The notes under the pieces were generated by a model. The model worked only from the letters and a program-made list of their open reading frames with translations. It made no database searches and had not been told where the DNA came from. A DNA stretch of 64,000 nt from Smittia aterrima (lineage: Eukaryota > Arthropoda > Insecta > Diptera > Chironomidae). Shown piece by piece: positions 35,901 through 49,400 of the stretch; within the stretch, counting starts at the first letter, position 1, and each line of letters opens with the position of its first letter. Made by a program: the position numbers and the translations under genes. The DNA is taken from assembly GCA_033063855.1 (NCBI GenBank), contig CP093830.1:11222854-11286853 (forward strand). The letters run 5' to 3'.

Positions 35901-38900
35901 AGCTTCAAGTAGTTTATTGCATAATGACTGGCACGCTTCCTTAAGCCACGTGCCAACACTCGAGAGAGACGAGCATTGAAAATTGAGCTGTCCTAACAAC
36001 TTTAATGTCTTCCAATTTGCTGATTGTTAACTGAATCCTCTCCCTCTCCACGAAAATTGATTTTTCTCAGTCAATCGCACGATAACTGATAATACCGATC
36101 GACGATTCTGCGGCTTCAAAGTTGCTTTGATTATCCCAAAGGGGAAGTGACGCTTGGCAGTCAAACAGTGCGATATGGATCTGTAACAAGAAATCAATAA
36201 AACCCAAATCATTGAGATGGATAATTGAGAAATGAATTTGAATTTTATTGTTTATGGTTTTGCGTAAATACACAGAGCGAACAAAAGTGACTAGTCACGA
36301 GTTCGAGGAGGGTGGCGAAGAATGCGAGCAATCGCGTCAAACTTTACGACGCGGGGAGGGAAAGTTTTCTTTTTTATTCAATTCCAGAAAATCGCTTTGT
36401 TGCTTCTCCGACACGTGCTGAGTGGATAATTTGATTGGTGTTGTGAACAAGTGAATTACAATGTTACGTAAATTCCGTTTCTAATTTCAAAATTAACCCC
36501 GTTCAAGTGAATCAAATTGTAATCGCATCGACTCAGCTGTGTTCGAATGAAAACAACTTATTGGCTTACTATCGTCTTCTGAAGCAATGCGCGAGAGAGA
36601 AATTGGATGAAGAATGTTACGTTTTTCTCCATCAAACCCATATCAGACTGTCAAGGATTGTTATCGAGTTACGGAGCTTCTTGTTGACTTTAATCTTGAA
36701 CCCTCACGAGTCTTGAAGAGAGGAAGCAAAAAGGAAGAAGAAAAAAAAAATTAAAAGTGAAAAATCTAATTCCGAGAAGAAGAAGAATTTTCTTTCGATC
36801 CCAATCGATGCCCGTTCGAGTAATTGAAACAAATATCCGCATCACATTCATATAAATCTCATTTACGGATTGCAAACATGTAAAAAGGTGAAATGGCTTC
36901 TACGTTCGATGAGAGAAAAATGTTTTAAAAGCAACAAATCAACTTCACTGGTCGGTCCCCTTCAATATTCTGCTGGGCCATCCAAAGTAGTTTCGGTTGC
37001 AATTTGTTTAACCCTCCGATCCATAAAGAGCACGCAACAAGCGGCGATGAACCTCAATTGTTAATTTTCTATATTTTACACTCGAACTTTTCCTGCCATT
37101 CCCAAGACACTCGAGCGTACTTTGTTTTATGACTTTGTCTCACTGAGCATTAAACCAGCGAGGGGTTGATCTTCGTTGCTTTCTTTCCATTATTCACAAC
37201 AAGAGTTAAAACTTTTCTTCTCTTAATCGATTCTAAAGACGTTGAAGAAAGTTCCTCTTCGCCCTTTTGCATTATAAAAAAAAATTATTGCAGCGAAAAT
37301 ATTTGCTCATCCACTCGACAACGAAATGAGCTCGTTCAAAGCAAAAAAAAAACTAATCACACACTCGAAAAAAAATCCTTTACATTGATAATTGATTTTG
37401 TGTAAATATTTTGATGTTTGAGTAGGCTGAGGGCAGAGAGGGCTCGAAATAAATGTTTGCGCTAAGCGACGGCAAACTTTACATACTCAACGGCATATTG
37501 AAAGTGTCCTTACTCTGCCATCGACATTAATTCACATTAAGAGGGACATTACTTTTGTTTCTGTTCTCCCCGTGCTGAGTGACTCAATGATATTACAACA
37601 AATGAATTTATATACATTACGACCTCTCTCTGATGCATGAGGATATGTCGATATGTCATGAAATATATTTTTCTTTCGGGGAAAACATAACAGAGAAATA
37701 TTGTTTGAGACAAATAATAATTATTTCTAATGTTTCAACGCTAATGTTGTTGGTGCTATTCCTTCCGGAAAATCGATTCTACTCTCACTGATCATTGGAA
37801 GTAATCAAAGATTATTTTTAATTGCTTTCGCCTCTTCACGCTCTGATCAAAAGATTAGTTTGAGTAATTCGGAAGTTTTATTTCCTTTCCAACGAAGCTT
37901 CGATGGATTGAATGAAAAGTCGTTTGTTGAATTTTTAATGAAAAGTTTTTGAGCTATTTAAACTCAAAGTGAAATTTGATATCACTTCAATGCGAAGACG
38001 AGAGGACATTCGTGTTATCAAAAAAAAAAGTTATTCACATCATAAATAATTCACTTTTGAGCGGGACGAAGCGAAATTAAATTATTAATGCAACTCATTA
38101 ATGATTTATTATCGACGGTAGATGTTTAGATAAGGACTTGAAAGTTTTATGAGTGTGTGAAAGGTTGGCACTTCTTTCCGTCACTTGATTCATTGAACTT
38201 GAGAATTTTTGATCGCTTTTGGGCGACGACGATGTTGTCGATAAAGTTCGCCGACTAATTTTTGCGATCCGAAGTCATTGACTTGAATGGACGAGGAAAT
38301 AAAATATTTTAGTCGAGAAGGTTGAGAAGTGCAATTTCTCGAAAGACGATGAACATCAACCTCGCACCAAATTTACATGAATTTTTTTTAATAAAATGAT
38401 TCCGATAAATATTTGATGAAGTTCGGGGTTTTTAACAAAATTCTTTTATGATGGAGGTTCATGAAATATTAAAATTCTCTCGTTCCTTGAGTGCGCTGTC
38501 GGAGAAATCTCTTCCATTGCAAAACCGAGGTCTGCTCGCCTCTTTTATTATCATAATGGATGCACCCGAACATCGTGAAATATTAATCAGGGTCCTGCAA
38601 TTTGTAGAACCTAAGCGAGCTGAAAAAAAAAGATTGTTTAACAATTTAAGAAAAGAGAGAAGTCAAAACATCTTTGTTCAATTAAAAAGCAATGTCAGTA
38701 CCCATCAAGGATCAGTTAGCAGGTTCATTTCAACGAGGGGTAATAAAAAAAATTCTATTAGTCTTTCGCCATCTGTCCAACATTAAATAAAAAGTAAACA
38801 TTTGAAGACCTCTCTCTCTTTTCGTCGTTGTCCTCGCTTTCCCGGTGACACAAACACAATCGTTAACAGGCAGAACGATGAGCAGAAGAGAAAAATAAAA

Positions 38901-41900
38901 AGAAACACAAGATAAATATATTTCCAGCAATAGACTCGATAAAATAAATGGAAATTTCTTTTTCTCGAGATGAACGAAAGAAGTTAACACGAGGAGGAAA
39001 AAAAATTATAAAAGGGTTAGTTATGGGGTGCATTAAACGGTAATTTCAAGGGCGTGCAGGAAAAAAGAGAAATTCACCATTATTTTCCCATCTTATTTGT
39101 TATTCATAGCAGCAGCAGCAAATTTCTATCAAAGGGAAGGGAGATGTTGTTACATAAAAACAACATAATTGTGTACAAACATCATAAAAGCTAAGAGGGG
39201 GCGGAAAGAATCGGAGGCAAACTCTTCTCGCATTGAGTATGATTTATTGTTTGTATCAGTTTATTATTTTGATATACAGCGACGCAGTCAGACATCAAAC
39301 TGTGCTGGGCTTGTGATTCAATAAAAATTTGTTTTGGAATCGTTTTCTTAATAACGACTTTGTCATTAAAATTGACTTCGTCTCTGAAATTAACTTAGAA
39401 TTTGAGTTAGACCTGAAATAAAATTCTCATAAATTTATTTATTGAACTTCTCGGTTTTCGATTTGTAGCAGACTCTGTGTGTTGTACCAAAAGTCGAAAC
39501 ATATGTGGCTTTGGCAGTCGAGGAAGATGTTAACGGAGAGAATCCTTTGGGGATTGAAGTTTTCATGTAACTCATCCAAAATTTCCATGTTTGCGTTTTC
39601 TGGTTGGAAAAGTTTTCTTTTCTCGTTAGCACAGAAAAATCAAGAAAGAGGAAATTTTCCGAGGGCGTTTGCAAGGTTGATGGTCAAATTAATAGATTCA
39701 TTTCTCTTTCTCTCTTGAAATTACAAGCGTAAATTACATAATTAATTTTCCGCCTCTCTCGTTCCTCGTAGAACACTCGACTCGACTCTTTCTTACAGAT
39801 TAAAAGTAATTCTAAATCATTACAGGCGTAAATTGTTGATCAAGCTTGTAATTTTTAAAAAATAATGTTGATTAATCGCTTGCTGTTTGCGCAATTTATG
39901 TAAGACATTAATCACTGGGCGCTCTTCCTTTCACCACAAGACAAATCACGCTTTACTTAACACCCTCGTTCTCGTTTCGCCAAGACAACGACTTAATTAT
40001 TAATTAAATTTGACGGATCAATTACAAAGTTTGGCTAAATTTATTGTTCTAATTAACCTTGTTTCAAGATTGATCGCTTGCCATTTGTGCACGCGTTAAT
40101 TTGTGATCCTTCGAGTTAAGGAGGTTAACTTTATTTTTCCTAATGCAAACATTTAATCAAATTATAAAGCGTGATTAGAGGAGAGAGCAGACCTAGTATT
40201 TGTAAACAACTCTCGTTTGTTGATCACGTCGCCTTGAGCTGACGATGTCATGTGGTGGCAATAATTCTGATTTTCCTTCGCTTGCTCTCACTCTCGCTCT
40301 CTCGCAATATCATTCACAAATCAAATTTGCTAGATCCTAAAAACAAACAGCACCGCAACGGTTGCGATGAATTAAATGAGAAATAATTTCAATGCTCGAG
40401 GATATTTTATTTGAAACGGCAAACAGCGCGAGATGAGAAGCCTGAATTTTGCCTAGTGTGTGTCTTGTGTCTTGTGCAATGCGATAATAAAAGTAGCAGC
40501 AGTAGCAACCTCAACCGAAATACGCTGTCGAGGGCTATGCAAATAATTATTTTATAAATTAATGTTTTGGGCAAAATTTACTTTTAATTTATGTTGATGA
40601 AATTAATTTTTCTTCTCGTTCTCTCGAACGAGCCGTTGTCGAATCGAAATCTCGCTGAAATCATCGAAACTTTTGCTGGAAGCGAACGGCGGCGAGTCTA
40701 ACGCTACGCACAAACTTCATTTTAAACAGAGATTTAAATTATTCTAGCGGAAAAACTTGCGCCATTTTGAATGATTGCGCAGCAGAGGTGATTTAATTTT
40801 TCTCCATTTCTGCTTTGAATTTTCAATGACGCATTGACATATTTCCTCTCCTTCCTCTTTCAATTTCAAACGCTCTGGCCCCCCAGCTTTCATATGACGG
40901 CTGAGCATTTTGCGAATTTAAAAAATTCAAATTGCAATGAATTTCATTTTCCTCCTTCTCCAATTCGGACATGAAAGTTGCAAAGCATGCAACGAGCATT
41001 TGGACTTGAATTTTGTGCATTTGAAAGCTGCATTTCATAGCATTTGTTCAACGTGTGCGATTTAAACTCATTTTTTTTGCTCTTGCTCGTCAATATGAAA
41101 TGTTAACCACATCGAACGAAATACGAAGTACTCTCGTCTTCCGCCAACTTCTCCAGGCTCCAATTCGTTGAATATTTCATTGCATTTCGCCACCGCTCTT
41201 TTAACATGTTTAAATTTGATCCATCTCTCTCCCTCCTCATCTAGCACCGTAACGTGTAAAAGTTTTCTAATGCAACATCACTTTATTTAGACAAAGAATA
41301 TGTTTCAGATGCACGGGATGGAGAACTTAGATCTGATGGGCGACCCATCGGGATCTATGACGACATTGACTCCAATGTCAGAGACGCCAATCTCATCATC
41401 TCACCATCAACTTCACGGATCCTATCACAGTATGAACCATATGATGAGTCATCATCATCACGGCGGACCACTGAGTGGACACACACCTGGTGCGATCACT
41501 TTACCGAAACCTTTCCTCACCTCAAAAGCCTTTTGATGGAAAGTTTTGACGTAACGAAAAGACTTTACAAACTGTCACTTTTCAGGTTCGCATCACTCGG
41601 CGATGGCTGCTGCCGTTGCCGCTGCGAGTCTTCATCCTGACCAGGACACCGATCCACGAGAGCTCGAAGCATTTGCCGAACGATTCAAGCAGCGGAGGAT
41701 AAAATTAGGTAAATATTTAAAGAAAAAATTGACTCACAATGATCATCTTTGGAAAGTTTTCCAATCAGACATTTTCGATTTAATTCAATAAAGTTGGAGA
41801 AGCAGCATCTTAAATTGATTTTCTTGAAGAAAGTTTGCTCCTCGCAAGACGATGCTGCTTCCTCCTATTCGTTAGCTAAATGTTTAATTTCTCCATGGTC

Positions 41901-43395
41901 AATTTTAGTAATTTTCTCGAAACGTTATTCGAGTGGCTCTCGCATTGTCGTGCGACAGCTTTAAATAAACATTCTTACGTAAAGCGACATTTAATATAAA
42001 TAAATTGAACACATAAATTAAATAATAATTCTATTTAAATCCATAATTGCACAATAAATAAACGAGAAGCATAGCAATGACTTCCAAGCCATGTGGTCAA
42101 GAATATTAAAAGTTTCTCGATGCATTAAATCATTTGCAATTATCCAACATGAGAGCCGAGCGAAGAAGAACAAAATCGCTTCTCCATTTTCGCAAACGAG
42201 AATCATCAAGTGGAAGTGATTATTATGCAAAATTTATGCTGCTTTATAATTTTTAAAACGGCATTAAACGAAAATTCAATTTATTGAAATGAAAAAAAAA
42301 GAAAAATGTCGCGTTTTTAATTTTAGGCGAAAACCTCTCGTGTGGGTGAATGCATGAATGATAAATACCATTAATTAAATAACTATTATGCGAGTTTGGT
42401 AAATTCTGTTAATTGTTTATTTATGAGTTTTCAAAAAATTATGTTTGCAGCAATTTGTGTGAAGTGGAAAAAACCGTCGGGATTTTAGTCGAGCGATTGC
42501 ATTTCGATTTGTTTGCGATGCTAACTCGACATGAGAAATTAGACGGTTAATTATAATGAGCGAGAGAAGAAAAAAAAACTGGGAAATTTTCTCGCTGATC
42601 TATGTTGCTCTCAAAGCAATTTATGAAGAGCTTCCTTGCCGCGGATAATGAGAGCAATAAATTTTACGAAGGGCTAATTGCATAAGCACTTGTGATGCTC
42701 CATCTGCAAAAATTTGTTGTTGTTTTTTTATTTTTTTTCCACTTTTCTTTCTCTTCCCCCATATCATCTTACAACAACCTCGCGCCCGGTTAACGTTCAA
42801 AACAAATGAAGGAGTCACACAAGCCGATGTGGGAAAAGCTTTGGCGAATCTTAAACTACCAGGCGTTGGAGCTCTGTCGCAAAGTACAATTTGTAGATTT
42901 GAAAGTCTGACGTTGTCTCACAACAATATGATCGCGTTGAAGCCAATTCTGCAAGCGTGGCTGGAGGAAGCTGAGGCGCAAGCAAAGAACAAACGACGAG
43001 ATCCTGATGCGCCCAGCGTTCTGCCTCACGGCGAAAAGAAAAGGTAGGCGAAGATCTGAGATAAAATTATTTTCTCTTTTGTTCTTTAAATCAAGTGAGT
43101 CTCACGACATTCCATCCGCTTATGATTTTGTTGAGTTTCATTGTCCTTTATGCTTTGAGTCAAACTCATAGTTAATAAGTAATCTATATCGAGTCTTTTT
43201 TCAAGAAAAAGGACATCCATAGCGGCTCCGGAGAAGCGCTCTCTGGAAGCCTATTTTGCCGTCCAACCAAGACCATCTGGCGAGAAAATCGCTGCCATCG
43301 CCGAGAAGCTTGATCTGAAGAAAAACGTCGTTCGAGTGTGGTTCTGCAATCAACGACAGAAACAAAAGAGAATGAAATTCGCAGCCCAGCACTGA
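30882..43395 (+). CDS. acj6: abnormal chemosensory jump 6 (Brn-3/POU4F class POU-homeodomain factor)
   Basis: Eight exons: 30882-31010, 33679-33735, 35517-35639, 35706-35762, 41291-41489, 41586-41708, 42812-43043 and 43206-43395. All joins keep frame, giving 369 residues to the first stop. Features in order: N-terminus MSMYPSDKMKM; a POU-IV box type segment (FSGLNDGLLSRAEALAAVD, exon 3); a histidine/methionine-rich stretch; the POU-specific domain (about residues 208-285, ELEAFAERFKQRRIKLG, VTQADVGKALANLKLPGVG); and the homeodomain (about 307-362, KRTSIAAPEKRSLEAYF to VRVWFCNQRQKQKR). In flies it specifies olfactory and other sensory neuron identity and receptor choice. After the homeodomain the frame ends RMKFAAQH then TGA. 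Extended exon structure and long introns fit the fly gene, which is alternatively spliced. Confidence 0.95.
31293..31307. repeat. short (TC)n tract
   Basis: Seven TC units in acj6 intron 1. On the other strand it reads GAGA, a possible GAGA-factor site. Confidence 0.6.
32877..32903. repeat. (TC)13 microsatellite
   Basis: An uninterrupted 27-base TC tract in acj6 intron 1; (GA)n on the minus strand. It is the longest simple repeat seen in the window. Confidence 0.85.
33736..35516 (+). other. acj6 intron 2
   Basis: 1.8 kb, GTAAGT to TTTTTGCAG. Open frames inside (for example 33965-34249) lack recognisable domains. Nothing else is supported. Confidence 0.6.
39737..39746 (+). promoter_or_regulatory. 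POU-IV (Brn-3) like binding site
   Basis: CATAATTAAT, close to the Brn-3/UNC-86 consensus core GCATAATTAAT. It lies in acj6 intron 4. One short match in AT-rich DNA can occur by chance. Confidence 0.25.
40537..40544 (+). promoter_or_regulatory. POU octamer ATGCAAAT
   Basis: A perfect octamer, the classical POU-domain site, in acj6 intron 4, followed at once by an AT-rich stretch. Its function is inferred only from the motif. Confidence 0.25.
41709..42811 (+). other. acj6 intron 6
   Basis: 1.1 kb. The donor GTAAAT splits the POU-specific domain. The acceptor (AATGAAG, ending 42811) is purine-rich just before AG, with its pyrimidine tract some 40-80 bp upstream. This unusual spacing may make the site regulated. 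Confidence 0.55.
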
Positions 43396-43437
43396 CAGCA
43401 ACAACTTATGGGCTTACCAACTGGATTTGGTTACTAA
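43396..43437 (+). other. in-frame extension beyond the acj6 TGA (readthrough candidate)
   Basis: After TGA at 43393-43395 the frame reads QQQLMGLPTGFGY, then TAA at 43435-43437. The base after the TGA is C (TGA CAG CAA), a leaky context. As remembered, fly acj6 protein forms also end in GFGY. So either the stop is read through or it is a recent gain in this lineage. Confidence 0.45.
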
Positions 43438-46400
43438 TTATCGTCATTCAAATAACTTCTGTTTATTTAATGTTTTGTTATGAACGCGTGCAATATATTT
43501 CTTGGTTTTTCTAATTCATTTTCAACGACGAAAAGCCCAAACATAGACACACACACAAACCAATTTGTACAGACACACTGCAATGAAATGAAAAGAAAAT
43601 TTGTTAATTATATTTTAAGACCGCGCAATGAATTAGCGAGTAAGAAAAGTTCTTAATCCTTTATCACAGCAATACAAACAAAGAGAAAAACCATCATCAT
43701 TTGATATTCGACATATCTTCACAAGATTCATATCTTCTAGTCAATCATGTATAAAAGTATTAAGTTAAGAATGTAGAAGACGAGGAGGACGACCCTAAAT
43801 TCCACAAGATTTATGAGCGACTCCTCGACTATTTGAGAGTTCAACCAATTTTCGGGCAAAGACCTCGAAACCCATAAAAAGCTTTTCTGAACAGCAAAAT
43901 AAAAAGAAAAATCCTCAGACCAAAAAACATTCAGTAAAAAAGAAAAACATTAAAAAGTGGCTGTGGGTTAATTGAAAACAAAAAAAAAATGAAATTAAAG
44001 TGAGTTTTGTAGAAAATTGTGTAAATGAGGAAAACTCAATCAATCTACTGGTAAAAGTCCTTTTGGTTCTCGATCGATTTCAGAATCATTTCAACAAAGT
44101 TTCTCCATCGGCTTTGATGATTATTGTTTCACGATTGCGTTGATTTATTTACTTTCTGTATATAATGGAAAAGTGTAAAAACGAGCAATATTGTAAAAAA
44201 ATAACTCATGAATTATTTCGATCATATTATGAATGGAAAAAAAAACGAGAATTCACCGGAAAATTCAATAAATGGAAAAACGACAAACTTGCCAAAAAAT
44301 ATCAGAAAAGCAGCAAACAGTTATTTAATTACAGCAGCAGAAAGCGCTTTAAAACGTTTCCACTTCACTCTTCAAATTACCTTGTTTTGCTTTTAAATAA
44401 ATTTCCAACTTGCCAATTTCCTTTAATCAGATTTTCCATTTGCGAGAAGAAAAAAAAAGTTTCATTCCTCGTCGTGTTTTTCCCAGGCAGGCAAAACAAG
44501 AAGAGAAGGAGAGGATGAAACTTTCGCTTCTTCCTCTTATTTCCTCTGAGCTGCTGAACGTTAAAGCGCCAACAACAAAGCATCGGATTAAGAAAATTCT
44601 CATTTCAGATTGCTTTTAGTGAGCGAGAAGAAAAAAAAGCGAAGAGTGAACAGTGAAACAGAAAAGAAATTAAGCCGAGTTTATTCCATTAAGAATTCAT
44701 AAATAATTCAAGCTTCGATATTTTCGCCTCCGTTCAGCCACTCGAACTTCGAAACAATCAGAGTAATTTTTTCAAATCGCAGAAACAGATTTTTAAGTTC
44801 TTCTCCTCTTTCCCTTCTCACAAGTTAAATCGAGGAAAATGCTTCAATTTAAAAAAGAAAAGTTTCTCACAGATATTATAACAAATCGAATCGTGTAAAT
44901 AATTGAAAAAGTGTTTCACAATGAATCGAATAAACAGGCGTGGAAGAAAAAATATTTCAAAACTGTAATTAGACTTCCTCTCGATATTTTGCTCGACACG
45001 CAATCACAATGACGTCGTGTTTAAAAGCGAGAGGAGGACAGTTTAAAAACAGCTAGAATAATGAAATTTTTCCCTACACAAACTCAATTTTATGATAAAA
45101 GATTAAGAAACTGTAAAAATCATCGCCGCCCTTAGTTTAGAAAAGCTCAAATGATGTTCGAGTAGAACGACAACGACGGCGCACTCCCAAAATACATTTT
45201 GTATCAGTCAACAATCATCATCATCAATATTTATAGTTAGAATTAATGTTTATCTTCGTAAGATTTATTTTGATGATGAGTCAAGAAGGAAAATTGAAAC
45301 TTTAACCGTAAAACAAAATTGTAACTCACTGTAAATTCTGATGAAAAACCAAGGAAAGAAAAATACATTTTAATTATAAAAACAAAACGTTTCTCTCTTA
45401 ATTTAGTTAAAATTCATTTCAGTTTTCTCGATTGGTTGTCAGAAGCTTAAGTTGGCAGCTCTAGATCGCGTGGAAATTGGTCAGTCTCGTAACGAAAATT
45501 TCCTCCATTTTCTTCCATCAACCCTCTCATTCTGTCTTTGCACTTCGAACGACTTCTTTTATGAAGAGAATGTTTATTTGTTCTGTGTTATTATTTGAAG
45601 AGTAAATCGTAAGCTTCTGAAAATGGTTCCCCAGACCGCTCGGTCGTTTTTGCACAATCATGAATATTTAATTCGGCATTAGTTTTTTTTTTACATTTTT
45701 CTCCTTTCCATTTCTTCCCTTCGAGTTCACTTTTACGGCAAATCGCTGGTGAGTGAAAACATAAAGCTGCGCTATCGCTGTTATTAAGATGAAATTGAGT
45801 GAAGAAGAATGGAAAATATCCATGACATTATTGCTTTTATTGTCGTCGTCATTGCAATGAACAGAGCGAAGAGATCTCTTAATTGAATTGCGAAAGTGCT
45901 GTGCGTTGTTAGAGAGAGTGAAGTCAAGAGGAGAAACGTCAGGAAGTTTTTCGCTATGGCAGGCAGTGAGAGAGAGAGAGAAGAAATAAAAGAAATGAAA
46001 GACTAGAAAAGCACATTTAAAAATCAACAAAGTGTCAGTCGACTTTCCTTAATTTCCAGTTTGATGGCACAGCAAGTCTTGCGGACGACTTTCCTTGATG
46101 ACTCGAAGAAAGACGAGACTTCAACGACGAAGAAATAGAAATAAACTTCTCGTGTGTCCAAGTTTCTTTCTCAACAGAAAATGTATCATCAAATATTGAG
46201 AAATCAAATTATTGGGCGAGTTGCTCTTGGACCAGAAGACAAATTAAATTGAATTGTTTATTGTGTGAAGCGTTAACAAAACAAAAAATAGAGTCTCCCT
46301 CTCAAAAGAAACTCGTCTTCATTGTCCGCTTTAGAAGGGGCGTCGAGGTGATGAAGAAAATCTTATTTATTTTTCATAGATTTCGTTTTCCTTACAACTA

Positions 46401-49400
46401 TCTCGGTCGTCCTCAACTGGAAAACTAACCAAACGTAAAACGTCCAGCAGCATCAAAACACTTTTCATAAAACTTAATTTTCAGCCCCAAGGTGTAGCCA
46501 TAAAAAAAAGGGAAATGAAACTGGAAAAACTGCAAATATCTCTGCTTTGCTCTGTTAGTTGTCGAGAGAAAGAAGAAGTGAGGTCGGAAAAGGCTGGAAA
46601 ATGCTTGATATGTGGTCAAGAATTAAATGAGATTACAGTTGCTTTGTTTTGCATATGTACACACATTTTATGACCCAAGAGTGGAAAAGGGATCTCATCT
46701 ATTTCGTTTTAGTGCTTGAGCCATTTTTTATGGTCGAACCGACTAGCAGAAGCTCTTCCACCTTTTGTTTTGATGCCTTCCGCTCTTCAATCTCCTTTTC
46801 CCATTGTAAAATGTACAAACATAAATTTCAAGAGTCGAATGAATTTTTAACTTTAATCGCCATGACGTCTTGAGGTTGGTTCCCTTCTAACTCTTGTTAG
46901 TGCGAAAGGCTTGAGCATCATTTAAATCGTGACGGCTGATTTGAAATTCAGATTCATTTGTCTTCTGCTCCGCTTCGTGTGTTAAGACACTCACGAGACT
47001 CGTCGCTTGTGATATGATTTTTCACTTGAACTTTCCGGCAAACTTTTCTTTCGTTCGAAATAATCGCGTTGAAATATTCACGAGTGTGAGCTGCTAAATC
47101 TAAACTCTTCCAGAGAACATTCCACATCAAATCCTTTTCTCTCCGTCATCTCCATCAAACTACAACCCGAACTAATAATTTTTATCGCATGTGATTATGA
47201 TTATAATAACTCCGACTCTTTCTCTTGGGGGTGAGACTGTGCTAGAGTTCAAATTTAAATTAGTCGAAAATTTAGATTAGATTTTGTGATTTTCGCATTA
47301 TTCTCTCTCTCTCGGAAACCCGGACATTAATTATTTAATATTTAATATAAATTTGAAATTGTATATCTGCTCACACTCGTCTCTGTAATAATAAAGTCGA
47401 CAGGCGTACTTGTTTCAAAATGATGATGAGAGTTCGTCAAATGATGAGATCTGCTCCACAACTCAAACAATTAACTTCTTCATTGCGTTTCAAACTTTTA
47501 ACGGCGAGTTAGACTCAATTTTCATATTCCTCGATATGAGGTGAGAGATGAAAAAGGTTCCGCAAGGGTCACATTTATTACAGATTCGAGTTCGAGTTAA
47601 TTAGCCCGCAAATGTGTGTGAGTGGAAATATTTGAAATGGAAATCATAACTCGAGGAAATTGTGCGGAAATAAAAGGCAACGACCACAACAACGATTTAA
47701 TGAAATTATCATCATGAAGATTAAATGACATTAAATATTTATTGTTTTGTTTTGGAATATGAGGAAACTTCTTAAAGCGGACGCTTTTCTTCGTGAGAAC
47801 TTTTCTGAATGTCAATGTCTAATTTAAAAAGTAAATTCTTCGAAAATGGAAATTTAATTTGATAACTGATTCAATCATTTCCATAAACTCGCCGTGAACT
47901 GTTTTGCAATGTTACAATGAAAAGTTCTAGACAATTTTCAAATTGACATTGCGTGCCTTGTTCGGATTGTGTGGAGGCGTATATGAACGGACAGCTGACT
48001 TTTCCGGAGAGCTCTATGATTATTTAACGATTTTATAATTTCTTGAGGGATTTGAGCCATAATCCGATCCGTGTATGCAATGCAGTTGTACTATCTCTCC
48101 CTCTCTCTGTCTCTCCTGACGACGACTTTATTTTCAGAAACTCTGTTAATAATAGAAAAATCTAAAATTTCATTTCATCAACAATCGAGAGCAATCGAGA
48201 GATGAGTTGCGAGCTTCTAAAATGATAATTTTCTGCTGATGTTCCGAACAATTATCCAAAATTCATGAGAATTCCTTTTCCGGCGTGTGTGCGTTTTTGG
48301 ATTCTGAGCGACAAACGAAAAGCCCGGGGAGGAAAAAGCTGGTCTGCTGACAATATGCAATCGAGATTTATCAAATAATTAATAAATTCAGAATGGAAAC
48401 ATGCATGGAGTTTGATGGAAATTATGCATCGCATTTTAGCAAATCGAACTCTCATCGCTATTGGCTTATGCATCGGATTCATAATCAAGCTCTGAGTTTC
48501 AACATCGACATTACAAATGGAAGATGATGGGGTTAAACGAGCATGTACAGAGCTATCATAATAATCATTATGTGAGTGGATTTAATTTCGAGTTTTAGAT
48601 TGGATTCGAGACGAGAAAGTCGAAAGGGTTGGAATCATCGTAATTATGAATAAAATTTCACAATTTACATTTTCACGATGAGCCGATGAGTCTCATTAAG
48701 GGAAGAGTTAGAAAGTTAGGGATGAAGAGAGAAGAGTAATTCATTTTTAAAGCTTTAATCAAGTGACGAACAAAACGAGTTTCCCTTTTTAAGTTCTGCT
48801 GAAGCGAAGTGGGATCGGATTATGAGAACGGGTTGCCTCCCTCGTTCAAAATAAAAATGGAGAACTTTGCTGAAACGAAACTGCGAATAATAATTGCTCA
48901 GTTATGTCGAACATGAAGACGCTTTCGTCCTCGGCAATAAAATTTTTCCACTATCCTGAAAAAAAGTTTTACAACGAATTTTTTTTTTACGGCGAAGCGG
49001 AAGGAGAAGATGAAGGTTTCCTCATCAAATATTAACCAAACAATTAAAAGTAATATTAGGTTTTCAAAGTGGAAAAGAGCTGGAAAAGAATGAAACGTTA
49101 ATTAACAGATAGCAAGCTAGTTAGACGATTGCGGGCGAATGAGAGGAAAAGCCATGAAATTTTTAAAGACAATTACATCTTCAGCTTTATTCTTTATTTC
49201 TTTTTGAATATATTTGCCTTCGTATAATTTTTTGTTCTTGTCAAATTGTCATCATTTTACTTTCACATTGATTTCTCTCACTTCCGTTTGCTGATACAAA
49301 AACTAACTTTTCTTCTATCTCACTATTGCGAGACGATTTTCCCTTTTCATCTTTTTTCTTTTCAACTATGAAAGAAGAGTTTTCATATATCAAGAATTTT

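Larger units (their letters stand above)
35763..41290 (+). other. acj6 intron 4, 5.5 kb
   Basis: GTGAGA to TTATTTAG. It is the largest intron in the window. It contains a perfect octamer (ATGCAAAT) and a POU-IV-like site (CATAATTAAT), listed separately. An open frame at 38448-38786 shows no recognisable domain. Confidence 0.6.
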
